DNA of 64,000 bases from Acanthopleura granulata (GCA_016165875.1 JABBOT010000007.1:7597245-7661244), one strand, 5' to 3'; positions 48,296 to 61,205 are shown, numbered from the stretch's first letter. Translations and numbers: made by a program. The notes: a model not told the origin generated them from the sequence alone.

Positions 48296-48903
48296 AATAA
48301 AATGAAGGGAAAAAAAATGCTCTAAAATGAAGGTTTGACCATCAAATGTCGAAGACCATGACGACTACGATATCTTAATATCAGATGAACCAACGCTCTC
48401 AACGTTTTTCAGGTGTTATACACTTGGCTTATTGTCCTGACTACTCATTAAACCTCATTAATTTTGTGTACTATCAATAGATGAAAGGGACATGATGGCA
48501 TTATGCTAAACCTCTGAAGATGTCAGTCGCAGCGTGGAAATGACTTGGCAATGAAGTCGTGCGAAGGACATTCCATATTCTATCAGTCGGATGTGGATTT
48601 AGGACAATCGATGGACATCAATTATTTTCAGAAAACCCATCAGGTGAAGTACCTCTTCATTGAACAATAAATGGCGACATGGCTTATGCTCCCTTTTAAT
48701 AATGTCTGTGATACCCAAAAGGCGCCCCACTTAATAACGAGGAGCGGATGATTGAATTTTTATGCAATGGCTTTCCTTGGCTTCTACATACATGGAATCC
48801 ATAGTCTTTTCATGTAATGCACACGACGTTCGTCTTGTATCCTAGATGCCTTACATGGTGAATTCGTAGTCGGGTTAATTTATGATAATATTATTATAAT
48901 TCT

Positions 48904-49120
48904 GAGGTGGCCTCCGTGGCCGAGGGGGCTAGTGCGCTAGTGCAGGATATAGACACAGGTGATTTTCACCATAGTCCATCTCACGCTGGCTTTCTCTCCC
49001 GTCCTACATGTACGTGGAAAGGTCCGCCAGCAAACCTGCCGATGGTTGTGGGCAGACCACCGTCGAATAAGTGAAATACCCCTGAATGCGGCGTTAAACA
49101 CAAATCAAGCAAATAAATAA
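48904..49120 (+). mobile_element. SINE-A with 11-bp target duplication
   Basis: Plus-strand, with head 'ggcctccgtggccgaggg', internal deletions in the body and an AAATAAATAA tail. Bounded by attataattct at 48893-48903 and 49121-49131. Confidence 0.92.
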
Positions 49121-49131
49121 ATTATAATTCT

Positions 49132-51686
49132 AAAGCCATCCCAAGTCATACTTATAAGCCCATAGACAATGTCACTGGGGAAGTCCAAAGAAAATAATAC
49201 TTGACCCACAGTCAAGGTGTTCTCAGTCTCCATAGACCATAAAGGAAGAAGCAACAAATCAATAATACGCGGTATTAAGAGAAAGACCAAAACTTTTGCT
49301 GAGTAATAATATAAAATTCAATTTTTTCTGTCATGTCTGCTGCTAGAAAAACACATTTAAACTTATGCTTTATATAGAAAACACGCCTTCCACTTCGACG
49401 CAGCCATTGTTTGAGGCCATGCCACCATTAACCAATCAAAATGCTTTTTATATAGGGCCCTTGAAAGGTGGTTGTCCTATAAGACGCACAACAGACTTAA
49501 TTTTCAATGGGAATAAATGTTAACACCACATTGGATTTTTAGTGCTTTCTAACTAATAACAGGCACATAAATTAATATTCAGGAGTAGATATTTAACTTA
49601 TTTCATTTCACCAATAGTAAATTTTGCTTTTTTTCTGTCTTTAAAATAACATTTTATGACATCAGTAAAATATTTAACCCAGGTACATACACCAGTTGAT
49701 ATTTTTGCGAAAATGCCATAAATACACATGTATATGCAAAAAAAACCCCAAAAGACAACAAAACAAAACCAAAGCGACCTGGCCGGGTTTTTCTGCATAT
49801 ATCTAAAACATTTTCGTAAAATAGCGTTGTGAGGAGTCTGAAGAGCGCAGGCATATTCAGGGCTATGGTCAACTTGTTGTTCATCAAGGAACAGACCAAA
49901 ATGCCACCGTGCTAATTTTTCAGGTTTCACCACCAAATTACCACATCTGTTACAGTTTTTCGTTAAGTCTCCCTATTTAGAAAGATGAGAAAATGTTGAC
50001 GTTTTCAGTTTATCGGAAAACAGCCATCTGCACGTGGGACTTCGCTTAAATAAGCCGACGACTTCACTACAAGATATCATGATGTCTCGATCATATCTAA
50101 TTACCTTTGACCCGGTCAGTTCTTCTTCAACGATGAACCTAGTTGGTGTGACATGCTTTAATATAGCAAGCGAAATGGGAAATTCCACAAAGAATGATAT
50201 TTGCCGTTCCGGTAGGCCGTTATCAAGTCACAGTACTAATTTTCACGCTAATTTACATGATCTAAATTACACAGCGCCATGTAGCCGTTGGGTTCATCGT
50301 AAAACAGCGTATACCAGTGTCTAACAACAATCTCCAGGAAATACATGCATTTTAACTCCTTCAATCAGCTTTCAGTGAGCAAAAAACGATAAAGATACAA
50401 ATTGAGCTTTGTGGCAAAGAGCTGATGTCCTTATTTTCCATCGATCGTTCTCAGAAAACTGCCTTTGTTACATGAATTAAAAATGCATTTGACATTTATG
50501 TTCCTGTATATTCTGATTTGAAGTCAATATTTGGCCTTGCAAACTGTCACCCACTCCGCTCCTGTATCACATGTCAAAAAAAAAAACAAGAAATGCCAAT
50601 AGATATTGTCCAATGTTTGTGACAACCTGTCGTCAGTTGTGTGCGTGTAAACACTATTAAGCACATATTGATGTAACTATACCGATTAGAAGATTGATGC
50701 AACAAAAATTTTATTTTTCTTGTCAGTTATCCTTTTATTTCATCGTGCCACTACTTAAGCCAGTGCTAATATGAATGGGTTCTATCAATAAAATCTACGG
50801 TTGGAAAAGCTATACGTCCAAAGAAATGAACACAAATCTATTACGCCGAGGGATTTTGTTTGCTTTCTTCTGCTAGAAGCTTTAATGTATGTTGTATTTT
50901 TATTGTTTCGGTTTGTTAATCTCTTGTTTGTTTACCACCGTGGTTAAGACTTATATAACAGTAGGTTTATGCGATGAGCAGCTAGGCTGAAGGTTAGGCG
51001 CGGCACGATGTTGGGGAATCGAAACATTAACAGCTGGATTGGAACACGCAACATTATTAGTCAAGGTCAAGTGACCTTGCTGCAGACGACTGCAGTTCAA
51101 ATGTCTTCGCTACCAGGTCTATTCTACAAGACTATATACAGAACTAATAAAGAACTGGAACTCTGTGCGAAGAGTTGTTAGTAAAAACACGCACACAATA
51201 TTGAAACTGGCTGAACTTTATCATTGTCTTGAAATCTTCTTATTGATGTTTTTAATATTCAAAAAAACAAAAAGTAAAGTTTTCGGCTAGAATCTTCAAG
51301 AAACCATGGAATAAAATAACTTAAAATACGTATAAACTTTCATAGCAGTGAGTACAAAAGCGTATTGAACAAAATATCATTACATATAATGTACATTCAT
51401 TCAGGCGAATTCACTTGCTACTCTGACGGTTTCAGGTGTCTACATGTGCATTTTACACACGGGGATAACCTGCAGGCGTATGTTTTACTGATTGTAAATG
51501 CTAACCGGGGGCCTTCTTGGAGATATTTTTCGAGCACGGTCACGTCCTCGCAGGAGGCCACAAACCTTTGACAGAAGATGCCTGTCAATCACTCGTGTCT
51601 GTCCTGGAGAGCTCCACTCCGCCCACACCACCAAACACGTGCTAAGCTCACCACACTGGCCGTATGTCCTCAGGCAATTCTATATA
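49132..51686. other. non-coding, nothing recognised
   Basis: The longest frame (112 codons, 49598-49936, minus) is Lys/Phe-rich with no domain I recognise. Confidence 0.45.
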
Positions 51687-51690
51687 TTAA

Positions 51691-52936
51691 AGGCATAATA
51701 AAGTGCTCAAATTTTCCAGTTCATACATTTTGGGAGGTCTGAAACAGAAAAATGAAAGAATCAATGAAAGCCTCAATTTAATTACACCGCTAGTTGCCTT
51801 ATCCAATATAAAGATGATATACATCAACTTTGGTGTGAAAAAGTATCATTTGAATGCAATTACGTATCGTGCAGATGTAAAATCGCCAGCCAACCCCCAG
51901 CCACTCTTTCAGCAATTAATGATAAAAAGTCGCTTCAAAAATTTCTTTGATTCATAATCTGTGCAAGAGACCAGCTGCTTCTTTTAATTTAGACCCCTCA
52001 AGTACCACAGTCAGGCTTTGAAAGGTCAGGGTTGCTTTGAAATTATACCGGTAACCCGCCACTAAAACTAGGGTGGTGCACTACTTGTTTAATTCTAATG
52101 TGAAATTACAACCCGACCGAAAATCGAACAGACGTATATAGTAAAAAAAAAAGGAATCTTGGGCCAGTCACTCAGACAGAAGACGACAGTTTTCATGACA
52201 ACAAAAATACAAAATGTATTAAACTTTGTAACATTAACAGATTCTTAGAGTTTAACATTTCCGAGTGCGAAGTTAATTCTAATCCTCTCGATTTCTCCAC
52301 TGTTCCTGACAAATGATGCATTTGTCAACGATGTGAACACATGGGAAAGCAGTGCGGAGTGATTTCAGGAAGGTCCGACTTTCTGTGCCTCGTCTAAACC
52401 ATTGAAACGTTATTAGATTATATAGGGTCATATAAGAAAGGCACTTGAGGTGATTGCCATGACATTTCTGCCGAAATGCTTGCAATGCCATTGTGATTAC
52501 ACCGTTCCATTTTCAGGTAAATCAGATAATTCGACCAGTTGTTATGACAAGTTTCTAATTGTGCTTTTGACAGACATGGAATTTTGTGACAAAATTGCGT
52601 CCTGAAGAGCACATGGTCTGTACAGAAACTCTAATGCTTTAATTCGACAGGCCTAAAATAAAATTGGCTCGCCTATTGCACAGTTTATGAATCAAATAAA
52701 TATTTGAAGTGACTTTTTAATCGTTAACTGTTGAGAGAGTGGTTGTGGGTTGGCTGGCGATTTACGTAGTTGCGTTAAAATGATGTTATTTTCACACCAA
52801 AGTTGATATATATCATGATTATATTGGATAAGGCTTCCAGTGGTGCAGTTACATTGGGGTTGGATTCTTTTATTTTTCTGTTTCACACACCTATCATCAT
52901 GGGTGGGCTGGAAGATTTGAGCTCTTTACTATGGAC
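51691..52936. mobile_element. fold-back element flanked by TTAA (piggyBac-like MITE)
   Basis: Inverted ends of about 265 bp (51691-51960 and about 52675-52936) share 'aaagtgctcaaat', 'ccttatccaatata', 'catcaactttggtgtgaaaa' and 'gccagccaaccc' blocks. TTAA occurs directly outside both ends (51687-51690 and 52937-52940), the target duplication used by piggyBac-type transposases. No transposase is encoded inside, so it would be non-autonomous. Confidence 0.82.
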
Positions 52937-52940
52937 TTAA

Positions 52941-53459
52941 GTTTCCATTAGCGGCAATTTTAACGTTTGGTGCTGCAAGTCAACCACAAACATTCCTTGG
53001 CTAATAAGTATTGTTGCTCATACCTCTCCCAGCCTGTGAGAAAGCAGCCATGTAAGTCTTGATATAGGTTGACCGACCAGATTTGAATCTCCCCTTCCAT
53101 ACGCTGGGAGTGATCCTGGGAGAAAAGAGGATAATCACTCGTCCAATGGTTTCTTATAAAAGACAGCTAGCGGCTGAGACCGAGTGTTCGGCCGCGGATT
53201 AGAATCAGAATGGCACAAAATCTCAGTTAAAGAAATACAGGGAAAATACGTGGGTATATTTTTGCTGTCTAATTATTTTATTAATTTGTTTGTTTGGTTC
53301 ATGTGTAAAGCCGTGCTTTTCACTTTCGCTATACTGAATAATTTTTCAGTTATACAAGACGCCGGCTAGATTTATGGGTAGCCATTCTGGCTCTTGCGAG
53401 GCATCTGAGGCAACGCCTGTGTTTATGCTGTGTATGTGTGTTTATGGTGGGTTTTTTTT
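52941..53459. other. non-coding with a SINE-tail-like scrap
   Basis: 'tgaataatttttcagttata' at about 53335 resembles the end of SINE-A/B tails, with no body attached. Nothing else is recognised. Confidence 0.4.
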
Positions 53460-53812
53460 TAAGTCCTACCCTACTGAATATTTTTTATCATATCACGACG
53501 AGGAGTTCTTAAAATGTACGGTATACATATTGTATTTTCTTGTGGCAGGGGGAGTTCATGCCGCCAAAGGGCCGCCAACACCGGATCATCGTGTCGAAGA
53601 CACCAGACATGACACCCCACCCCAGACAAGTCATATTACACAGACACCGGGCCGACCAGTCCTTGTTTTAACCTCTCAGTCCTGAGCGCCAAGCGAGGCA
53701 GTAACAAGTACCATTTACAAATTGTTTGCTATGACCCGACCCAGTATTGATTATGGATCTCCCAACTTCTAGACGTACGGTCTAATCACCCAGGCACCGA
53801 GGCGGCCTACGG
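53460..53812 (-). mobile_element. SINE-B copy
   Basis: Reverse-strand body sharing 'gtcgaagacaccagacatga', 'accgggccgaccagtcctt' and 'gatctcccaactt' with 30560-30888. The tRNA-like head lies near 53770-53812, and the element ends about 40 bp from the stop codon of the GPCR at 53852. Confidence 0.8.
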
Positions 53813-53851
53813 TGTATGTCGGGCTGATTTTTACATGCATAAAAAATACCA

Positions 53852-54874
53852 TTACACTGCGCTCTGGGCGGTAGCTTGTACATGAACTCTGGTACTGTTA
53901 GCCATATTGCTTAATCTTGGATCTTGATTTACTCTGTTATTACAAGATGAGCAAAAGAGTGACTTAAGAGAGTTGGTGAATGATTTCAACCGAAAGGCAT
54001 AGACAACCGGATTAATACAATAGTTGAAGAACAGTATGCACGTTCCTATCTCATCCAGTGTGTTAAGTCGTTGTGTTGTAGTTCGGAAAAGAGCATTTAT
54101 GTGCAGAGCAATAGGGGAGACAATAAGCGTAACTACGGAGAAAATAAGCAAGATGAAAAGCGTTAACGACGTTTTTGATTCAGCCCGGCTGAATACATTC
54201 AACGTCATGGCGTTCCTGCGGACAAATAATATAAGCTTTCGGTAAAATACTGATGCTACTATAACGTAAACAACAGCGCTGCTTCCCAAGATGTAGTAGT
54301 TCAGTTTCCTTGGAGCTGAAAATTCTGTGAAGCTGTTGCAATACTTGGGATATTCTATGTCAGCCTCTTCCGTTATCACAGACACGCATGCCACGATGAT
54401 AATGTGAACAGTCCAACCAAAGGTGAGATATGCAGCGGTCATTTGCTTACTAAACCACTTCTTGTACACCGACACTGACTTGGTAACCAAACAGTATCTG
54501 TTAACACTGATGAGACACTGGCTCTGCATCGACATGCTAGGCAACAAGGTGAACAATACCTTCCACAGATAACAAGATTGGATCGAGACATGGTTGCTCG
54601 TGACCGCTATATACCACGGTATAGCCACGCAACAGTTGAGCAGATCCGTCAAGGCCAGGTGCCAGAGTAGAGCGTTTGAAACAGTCCACAACTGCCTTGC
54701 CTTAACGAATGAGAGAAGAAACAAGGAATTTGCAGTGGTTCCGAAACAACACATCGCCGACGCGACAACGTAGTAACTTGTGGAAGCGCTGCGAATTGCC
54801 TGGTCGTCCCTTGTGGCAATGACGCAAGTGGAAGTGTTTCCGCACGCTGACGTGTTCGCAATGACAAAGTACAT
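53852..54874 (-). CDS. class A GPCR, fourth and most diverged member (340 aa, intronless)
   Basis: Seven-helix receptor in one frame; ATG at 54874 with G at -3. N-terminal sequons N7 and N13. N49 (1.50), D77 (2.50), C101 with C179 in ECL2, NRY 125-127, W154 (4.50), V252 in place of the TM6 tryptophan with P254, and NPVVY 288-292. ICL3 is short and holds the AESKTSLTL stretch shared with the gene at 34466. The tail is longer than in the others (about 40 residues), with a Cys-rich start (CSSC 308-311) that could be palmitoylated, and is Ser/Thr-rich. Similarity to the other three is clear but lower. Plasma membrane expected; ligand unknown. Confidence 0.92.
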   Translation of the reverse strand: MYFVIANTSACGNTSTCVIATRDDQAIRSASTSYYVVASAMCCFGTTANSLFLLSFVKARQLWTVSNALLWHLALTDLLNCCVAIPWYIAVTSNHVSIQSCYLWKVLFTLLPSMSMQSQCLISVNRYCLVTKSVSVYKKWFSKQMTAAYLTFGWTVHIIIVACVSVITEEADIEYPKYCNSFTEFSAPRKLNYYILGSSAVVYVIVASVFYRKLILFVRRNAMTLNVFSRAESKTSLTLFILLIFSVVTLIVSPIALHINALFRTTTQRLNTLDEIGTCILFFNYCINPVVYAFRLKSFTNSLKSLFCSSCNNRVNQDPRLSNMANSTRVHVQATAQSAV

Positions 54875-55089
54875 TTCTTACTAGGTCGCTAACTCCAAAA
54901 GCCTCTTGAAGAAATATAGTAATATTCCTTTTCCCATGATGACGACTAGAATGACAGATGGAGTTTGGAATATGATTAGCCAATTGTGTTGAGAACATCT
55001 ATCCATATAAATCACCGCTAAATACCAAGAACACTTGGAGCTGGCCGTCTTCGTAACAAGGCTTGTCTCTGTCCATCTTCTCCAGCTCA

Positions 55090-55380
55090 ATAAACAGTGT
55101 GTTATCCAGACTTTTAACAAACCTGTCCATCATCTAATTTCTGTATCAATCAATGTATCATACAACGTCCTCTCCAACCAGTGTATCGTCTTATCTTTTA
55201 GCCATCCAGTGCATCATACTGTCTTTGAATCAAACAGTGTTTCGTCAAGTTTCTTGACCAGCCAGTGTATCATGCAGTTTGTTCACCGACCGGTGCATTA
55301 TTCAATCTTTTCACCAACAGGTGTATGATACAGTTTCTTAATCAGCCAACAAATCATCCAGTTTCTTAACCAACCATGGA
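55090..55380. repeat. 28-bp minisatellite, about 10 diverged copies
   Basis: Phrases like 'ccagtgtatcatacagtttc' recur with starts near 55095, 55122, 55150, 55178, 55207, 55235, 55263, 55291 and 55319, mostly 28 bp apart. The array lies 220-500 bp upstream of the GPCR start at 54874. It is more diverged than the other arrays, so older. Confidence 0.85.
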
Positions 55381-56233
55381 ATAATCCTTCCTATGAATTG
55401 GGGGACTTTTAGGGCACTGATTAGGAAGTTCCTCGTAATTTCTACCTGGCTTACAACATTGATAGCATGTGCTGCTAACAAAAATCCAAGTTCGCGTTAG
55501 ATCCCATCTGTCACAAATGGAAAGAGTCCGGGATGGCGGTGAAATTCTAGTGTATAGTCCCGATGTATTATAATCCTATAGCATATATCTGTACATTGTA
55601 GACTACGGTGTGAAACAAATGTCAAGTATATGCTTCAAATACCACATATGGGCTCTGGTATAACACCTGTCCGGAAAAGAGTTTTTCGTCCGATTTGATT
55701 TGTATCAGAACGATAACTTCCTTGTATACAATGTAAACTGCCTTAGGGTATGTATAACACGGATACAACCATGGATGGACAATTAATAAACATCGAACTG
55801 TGATGCGAAATGTTGTTGATTATCCTTGCTAGCACTGTACTATTTGTGTTCCTTGTTCATTACGGTGGACTCGCGTGTCACTATTTATTAAATTTTAGTT
55901 TACGTTGCCCGTAAAACGTTAAGCAACTCATCAGTAACGGATATGCCCGAAGCTTGAATAATATTGACGGGCCCAAGCACTTAACCCTGTAAAGAAAAAA
56001 CATCTGATTCGATGTGACAGTGTCACATATCGTCGATGCTTACACGGGAACAATGTGCTAATATTATCACGAGACTCATAAGTCTTCTGGGGCTATTTCT
56101 CAGCAAAGGTAAATCATATGGGAATGTTCCATGAGGAAACAAGTGAGAAAAAGCCTACTTATCGGAAAAAATTCTGACTGGTGATGAAACCAATGCTGCT
56201 TCGTGCACATTACAAAACTTATAACGGAAGTAA
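55381..56233. other. non-coding, nothing recognised
   Basis: Short frames only. Confidence 0.45.
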
Positions 56234-56247
56234 ACTCTTAACTAATT

Positions 56248-56439
56248 TATTTATTTATTTATTTGGTTGGTGTTTGACGCCGTACTCAAGAATATTTCAC
56301 TTATACGACCGCGGCCAGCATAATAGTGGGAGGAAACCGGGTACAGCCCGGGCGAGGCCCACGACCATGCACAGGTTGCTGGCAGATCTTCCCACGTGCG
56401 GCCGGAGAGGAAGCCAGCATGAGTTGGACTTGAACTCAC
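56248..56439 (-). mobile_element. SINE-A, 5'-truncated, with target duplication
   Basis: Reverse-strand tail and body ending at 'ggacttgaactcac', where the tRNA head should continue. It is bounded by actcttaactaatt (56234-56247) and actcctaactaatt (56440-56453), one mismatch. Confidence 0.92.
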
Positions 56440-56769
56440 ACTCCTAACTAATTGGCACATGGTATGTTCTACACCAATTTAATATGTACATAAGGTATTA
56501 AGAAAAAGTGACGTGATAAACAGTAGTGACTGTGCGTAGAGGAAAATCGATGCTGCCAACCCTAGCTCTAGTAGATATACTTGTACACCCTTCACCCATT
56601 CACCCATGAAACAGTTCACTAACCACTTATACCTTATCTTGCGATATATATATATATATATCATGTTTATTTATATACATATATATTTGGATTTAGATTT
56701 GATACTTAATAATATAATAATGTGATATTTATTCATTTATTTATTTACATTTATATATATAAACATATA

Positions 56770-56927
56770 TAATTTATTTATTTCTTTGATTTGTGTTTTA
56801 CCTCGCACTCAACAATATATGACAACTACGGCGTGTATCATGGTCGGAATGATAATGGTAGAGCACGACAGAAGCCCACGACCATCCACAGGTTGCTGGC
56901 AGACATTCTCACGTTCGACCGAAGATT
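56770..56927 (-). mobile_element. SINE-A, old degraded copy
   Basis: Reverse-strand: 'gtgttttacctcgcactcaa', 'cccacgaccatccacaggtt', 'gctggcagacattctcacg'. More substitutions than the other copies. Confidence 0.75.
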
Positions 56928-59900
56928 GTATAATTTTGTGACGGTTGAATATTCTTTAAATGCATCTTGAGTTATCTTATACGTCATGTTATCAGTCGGT
57001 TCGATCAGCCAACAGATCAGTGCACAACCTCTAACATTTTTTTTTTCAAAATGAGATGAATGGTCTCCGTGGAAAAAAACTATCCAAAGGCGCCAAAACT
57101 CTAAGTGCTTCTCCTAATCACAATACACCAGATATAAACATGTGCTTACATGTGCAACAACGAAACCTGGAATCTGGAGTCAATCATGTCTATTTATAGG
57201 TTCTATAGAATTCTTAAAGTGACGCCAATAATAAAGTTCAGACACCCTTTTTTCGGGCACGATGAATTCATAGCCCGTTAGATAGTCACGATTTTGTATC
57301 GAAACAAAATCGCTAGTACACCTTGTAGCATGTTCCTTGTTTTATCTCAGACTATGTTTAGTCTTGTTTATTATCAATTTCGAAGCACACAATTATTTGT
57401 TGGTGATCTCAAATGTTTCATTTATGCTCAGCTACCTTGTTTTCATATGGATCGATATAAATATAAAAAAAATGAGCTACTTAAACATGTTATGTCATCG
57501 GAAGACGCTATAAGCTTATAATATTGTAATAAATATATTTACTAAGAATCAACATCAGAGAGGCCTACATTCCATGTTTTTAGTTTTCAGCTTTTCGAAC
57601 ACTAGCAATAACACAATATGTCTTCCGTGTATGAACAGCATGCCCCTGGGTATAGAGCTTGGAAAGTTCTCAGTAGGCTGTTTCCGGGTTTTTGAGATAT
57701 CATCTTTAAACGCTTCAGCGACTCCGGTCTACCTTAACCTCTATCTATAAGTGACCAAATAATCTGCACTCTATCTGAAATCCCTCCAAAGAATCTGATA
57801 GTGTGAATCATTTGCGTTTCCTTTTTGATCCGGCAAAGTGGCAGCCTGTTGTTTCACTGTAACAGTATACGGTTTTGAAGACACATTTAATTGAGCTTTG
57901 CTTCGCGCCATCAGAACAGCACTCTGTAAACAACCTCTGTCTTAATGGCGTCGTCAGTGATAGCAGAACCTCTATATCAGCGCCTAAAATACCAGCAACA
58001 GTTACGAAAATGGAACTAACTATTTCGAATAGCATTCATAGAGATCCTCACTATTGCGTTGTAATTTAACTTGGGGAACATACCACGGAGTGGGTTTTAC
58101 GGAATTAATCTTTAAACAGTTAGGAAAAGCTATAAAAACTAGTTTTTCTATATTTTGTCGGGTCGGAATTTACGAAAAGCCGGTTGAATTTATGCCAGAA
58201 ACATAAACAATGTCAGATTAACCAAAAGTGACTGGTTATTAGGAACTTGTGACAAAACGCCAGTCCAGGTTATTCTAAGGTTGTAACAAAAACATGTGTA
58301 AGATTTCAGATTGCAATTTCTATACTTTTACCTTCGGGTCCCGTTGAATATTGTCAAATGTCTGACGCGAAAGTTATGGTGTTTCTCTGGATTTACGAAA
58401 AATTGTTATGTTTTATGTGATATATTTATTATGAACGTCAGAGACTAAGGAAATTAAAAGTTTATTATAATTGTGAGACATGTAACAAAATACATGTAAC
58501 AAAAAACTAAAGAATATTTGCCAGTGTTAAGAGAATATCGGAAGAATAATAGGCCTCTGAACTACCTTTCTTCCCACGCACACGACATGAGGTAATGTCC
58601 TGATAGTTTTTGAAGCGAGAAACTACGAGACGTGAGACTTTGACATTTGAAGCAACTTTTGAATGCGGTATGTATGTAGCTTATGTATCGGCAATGAAAA
58701 ACTATTTCAACTCTAAGTCACAGAATATAGAATACATCCCTTCAGCCATTTACACTGCCATTAAATGTACAGAGATCTTGAATGAAGCCGATGTTGTTAG
58801 TTTTGGGGTCTTTTTTTTTATTATTTTGTTTCTTTTTTTCAGTTTAGGTAGAATATACATATTTGCCTGAGTTCGTCGAAGCTGTTTGTTGTCCATGTAT
58901 TTCAATAAGGGATTTTTACATTTCCTCCAAACGCCTTAGAAAAAATTTTAAAACGTTTGTCCTGGGCTTTCCATATCAGTTTACACAATTACATTCTGCC
59001 TTCACAATAGGTGTTCTAATAGCTTATGCCGTTTTAACGTCGAAACTCCCCTTTAGCCATTTTAGGAGTCCTACACTTACTTAACTCCCGCTGACTCCTA
59101 TATTGGTACTATTTGAACGGGAAAGCAATCGCAAGGGAGGTAATCTCTGTGGCGCTATTGTAGCTTAAATTACAAAATATATGGTTGTCGGCTAAAACTT
59201 TTTATGTCTTAGATTTTGAAAGTTAGGATCGAATCCATAGTGCAGTGTTATTAGGCTCGGGGTAAAGCCCCTATCAAATATATCAATCAATAAATCAAAA
59301 TCTCTAATCAAGGTGGCTAGGAATATGTAAATTCGACTTTAAAGTGGCAAATGTCCAATATTTGAAAGATTATATATTCATTGGAGAAAAATAGGAATAT
59401 ATGAGCTTCTTTCAGCTCATGACTTGTCTTCTTAAGTTGACAAACCACAAAACCGATGCGTTGTTCATGTATCGCTTTGAATGTCTGTAATTGTCAAAGT
59501 TGTCAGTGTTTGTTTACACTTTATGTCAAAACGGAATCACGTTTTTCTTATATTTATACATTGTTACTTAGTTATGGCTATATTTCGAAGTTAACATTAA
59601 TTATCATAAACTAATAAGATAACTGCTGTGGTGAGTCGGCAAAGCATTAGACACAGTTAGTTTGGTGAAATGGCTTTGGCAATGTTTTTTTCGTAACATG
59701 CTAAATCACCGTTAGCCGACTACCAGACCTAAGACGGCTACGGAAGTGTTGTGAATCATGCCCCTGTAGACAAAAAGGGGCTTTCGTAACCCGGAAACTG
59801 TTTTCGGAAGAAACAAACCACTTACCCACACACTTCAAATCCACGCCCAGACCACCTTACCCCTCCCAGCCTCAGCCTCCCTCACACAGCCCTGACACGG

Positions 59901-60356
59901 TCCAGCGCACTGTTCGCCTCACGCTCGCTCACTTCAGGGCAAGCAGTCCTGTGTCTTTATATCTTATTTTGATCTTAATTACCAGTTGGTAATCACTCTC
60001 TACGTTGCCCACTGGTAATAAAAATAGAAATGTTCCACAGTGAAGTCGATGCTCAAGCTCGTGAAGTTTGTATAATAACCATCCAACTACGGCGCACTCG
60101 CGCTTATTTAGACACCCTTTCCGCAATATAAGCGTGCTGGGTACAAATTACACCTACTTTGATAAGTTTATGCTTACCGTGTAAGAATTATGTTAATTTG
60201 TATCGGCATCTATTTCTTGTTATGTGGTATACAAGTGCGTATTTGTGTTTACAACTTCTTAAACTGTGTATCGTTAAATGAAATGCCTAGGCGCATAAAG
60301 ATATAGACCTTATTTTTACATGCATGTGAACAGATTATGTTATAGAGAAGGGCGAG
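56928..60356. other. non-coding, nothing recognised
   Basis: Many short frames (up to 86 codons) without motifs. A short C-rich stretch lies at 59815-59940. Confidence 0.45.
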
Positions 60357-60770
60357 CGGGGCTCTGTGGTTAGCATCGCAACGACCCAGGAACCTCTTAT
60401 GGGTGTGATCACAGTGACTTCAAACCCAGGTCAAGCTTGCATTCTCACTGGACGTTATCCTGACCGCCGTTGTATAAGTGATACGTTATTTATTTATTTA
60501 TTTGACTGGTGTTTTACGCCGTACTCAAGAATATTTCACTTAAACGACGGCGGACAGCATTGGGGTGGGAAACCGGGTAAAATCACGACCACCTGCGGGT
60601 TGCTGGCATATGGTCGGAGGTGAAGCCAGTATGAGCATTGGTGGGAGGCGTCTGGGTCATTACGCTGGGCTAGCGTGCTAATCAACTGAGCCACGTAGCC
60701 TCCATCCCCACCCACAACCCCAACATATTCTTCAGTACGGAGTAAAACGCTAGCCAAAATAAATATTATT
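60357..60770 (+). mobile_element. SINE-A interrupted by another SINE-A
   Basis: The plus-strand copy begins with a degraded head at 60357, stops at about 60484 after 'gccgttgtataagtga', and resumes at about 60715 with 'catattcttcagtacggag' and an AAATAAAT tail. The interruption is exactly the reverse-strand copy at 60485-60704. Confidence 0.85.
60485..60704 (-). mobile_element. SINE-A nested inside another copy
   Basis: Reverse-strand, from (TTTA)n through 'gtgttttacgccgtactcaa' to head 'caactgagccacgtagcctc'. It inserted into the 3' part of the older plus-strand copy. Confidence 0.88.
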
Positions 60771-61009
60771 GCTATATTGTAGAACAGTATGTACGTTATT
60801 GTGTGTGTTCAAAGCTGCATGCTCATAGTGTATAAAGTTAATTGAAATGTAAGCGTATAAAAGCCACATGCAGACTTGAGTTTTACCTACATTTTAACAG
60901 ATTATGTTAAAAAGAAGGTAATTCTAAAATCTCTTTCATTGCACGCAGGGGCGTTGTAAGTCACGGGTTTTTTTTTTTTTTTTTCGTTCTTTTTTTGTTC
61001 AGATCCAAC

Positions 61010-61205
61010 ATGGAGACGGTGTTTATTCTATCAGCATTGGCACTGTGGATTGTCCCTCCACCTACTTATGCCTACCCTCAAGGTGCTCCATTTGGCGTGT
61101 GCTCCTCTATGACATCCGGGCACGGCTTTCAGCCTCAGGCGGCTCCGTCCCCGTTTTCGGTGAAGGCCTCCTCAAGCTCGTACATTGGAGATGCCCAAAT
61201 AACAG
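61010..61205 (+). CDS. Reeler-domain secreted protein, first coding exon
   Basis: The exon starts after a strong acceptor (T-rich tract, then 'gttcag' ending at 61002). The first ATG at 61010 begins a 21-residue signal peptide (METVFILSALALWIVPPPTY, then A). The mature part starts YPQGAPFGVCSSM and SGHG, the signature opening of Reeler domains (Y-P-x-G-A-P, Cys, then G-H). The exon would join the next one after ATA ACA G at 61205. The base pair that should be the GT donor is AT (61206-61207), so splicing here is doubtful. Family knowledge: reeler domains occur in secreted defence proteins, ferric-chelate reductase relatives and reelin. Confidence 0.85.
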
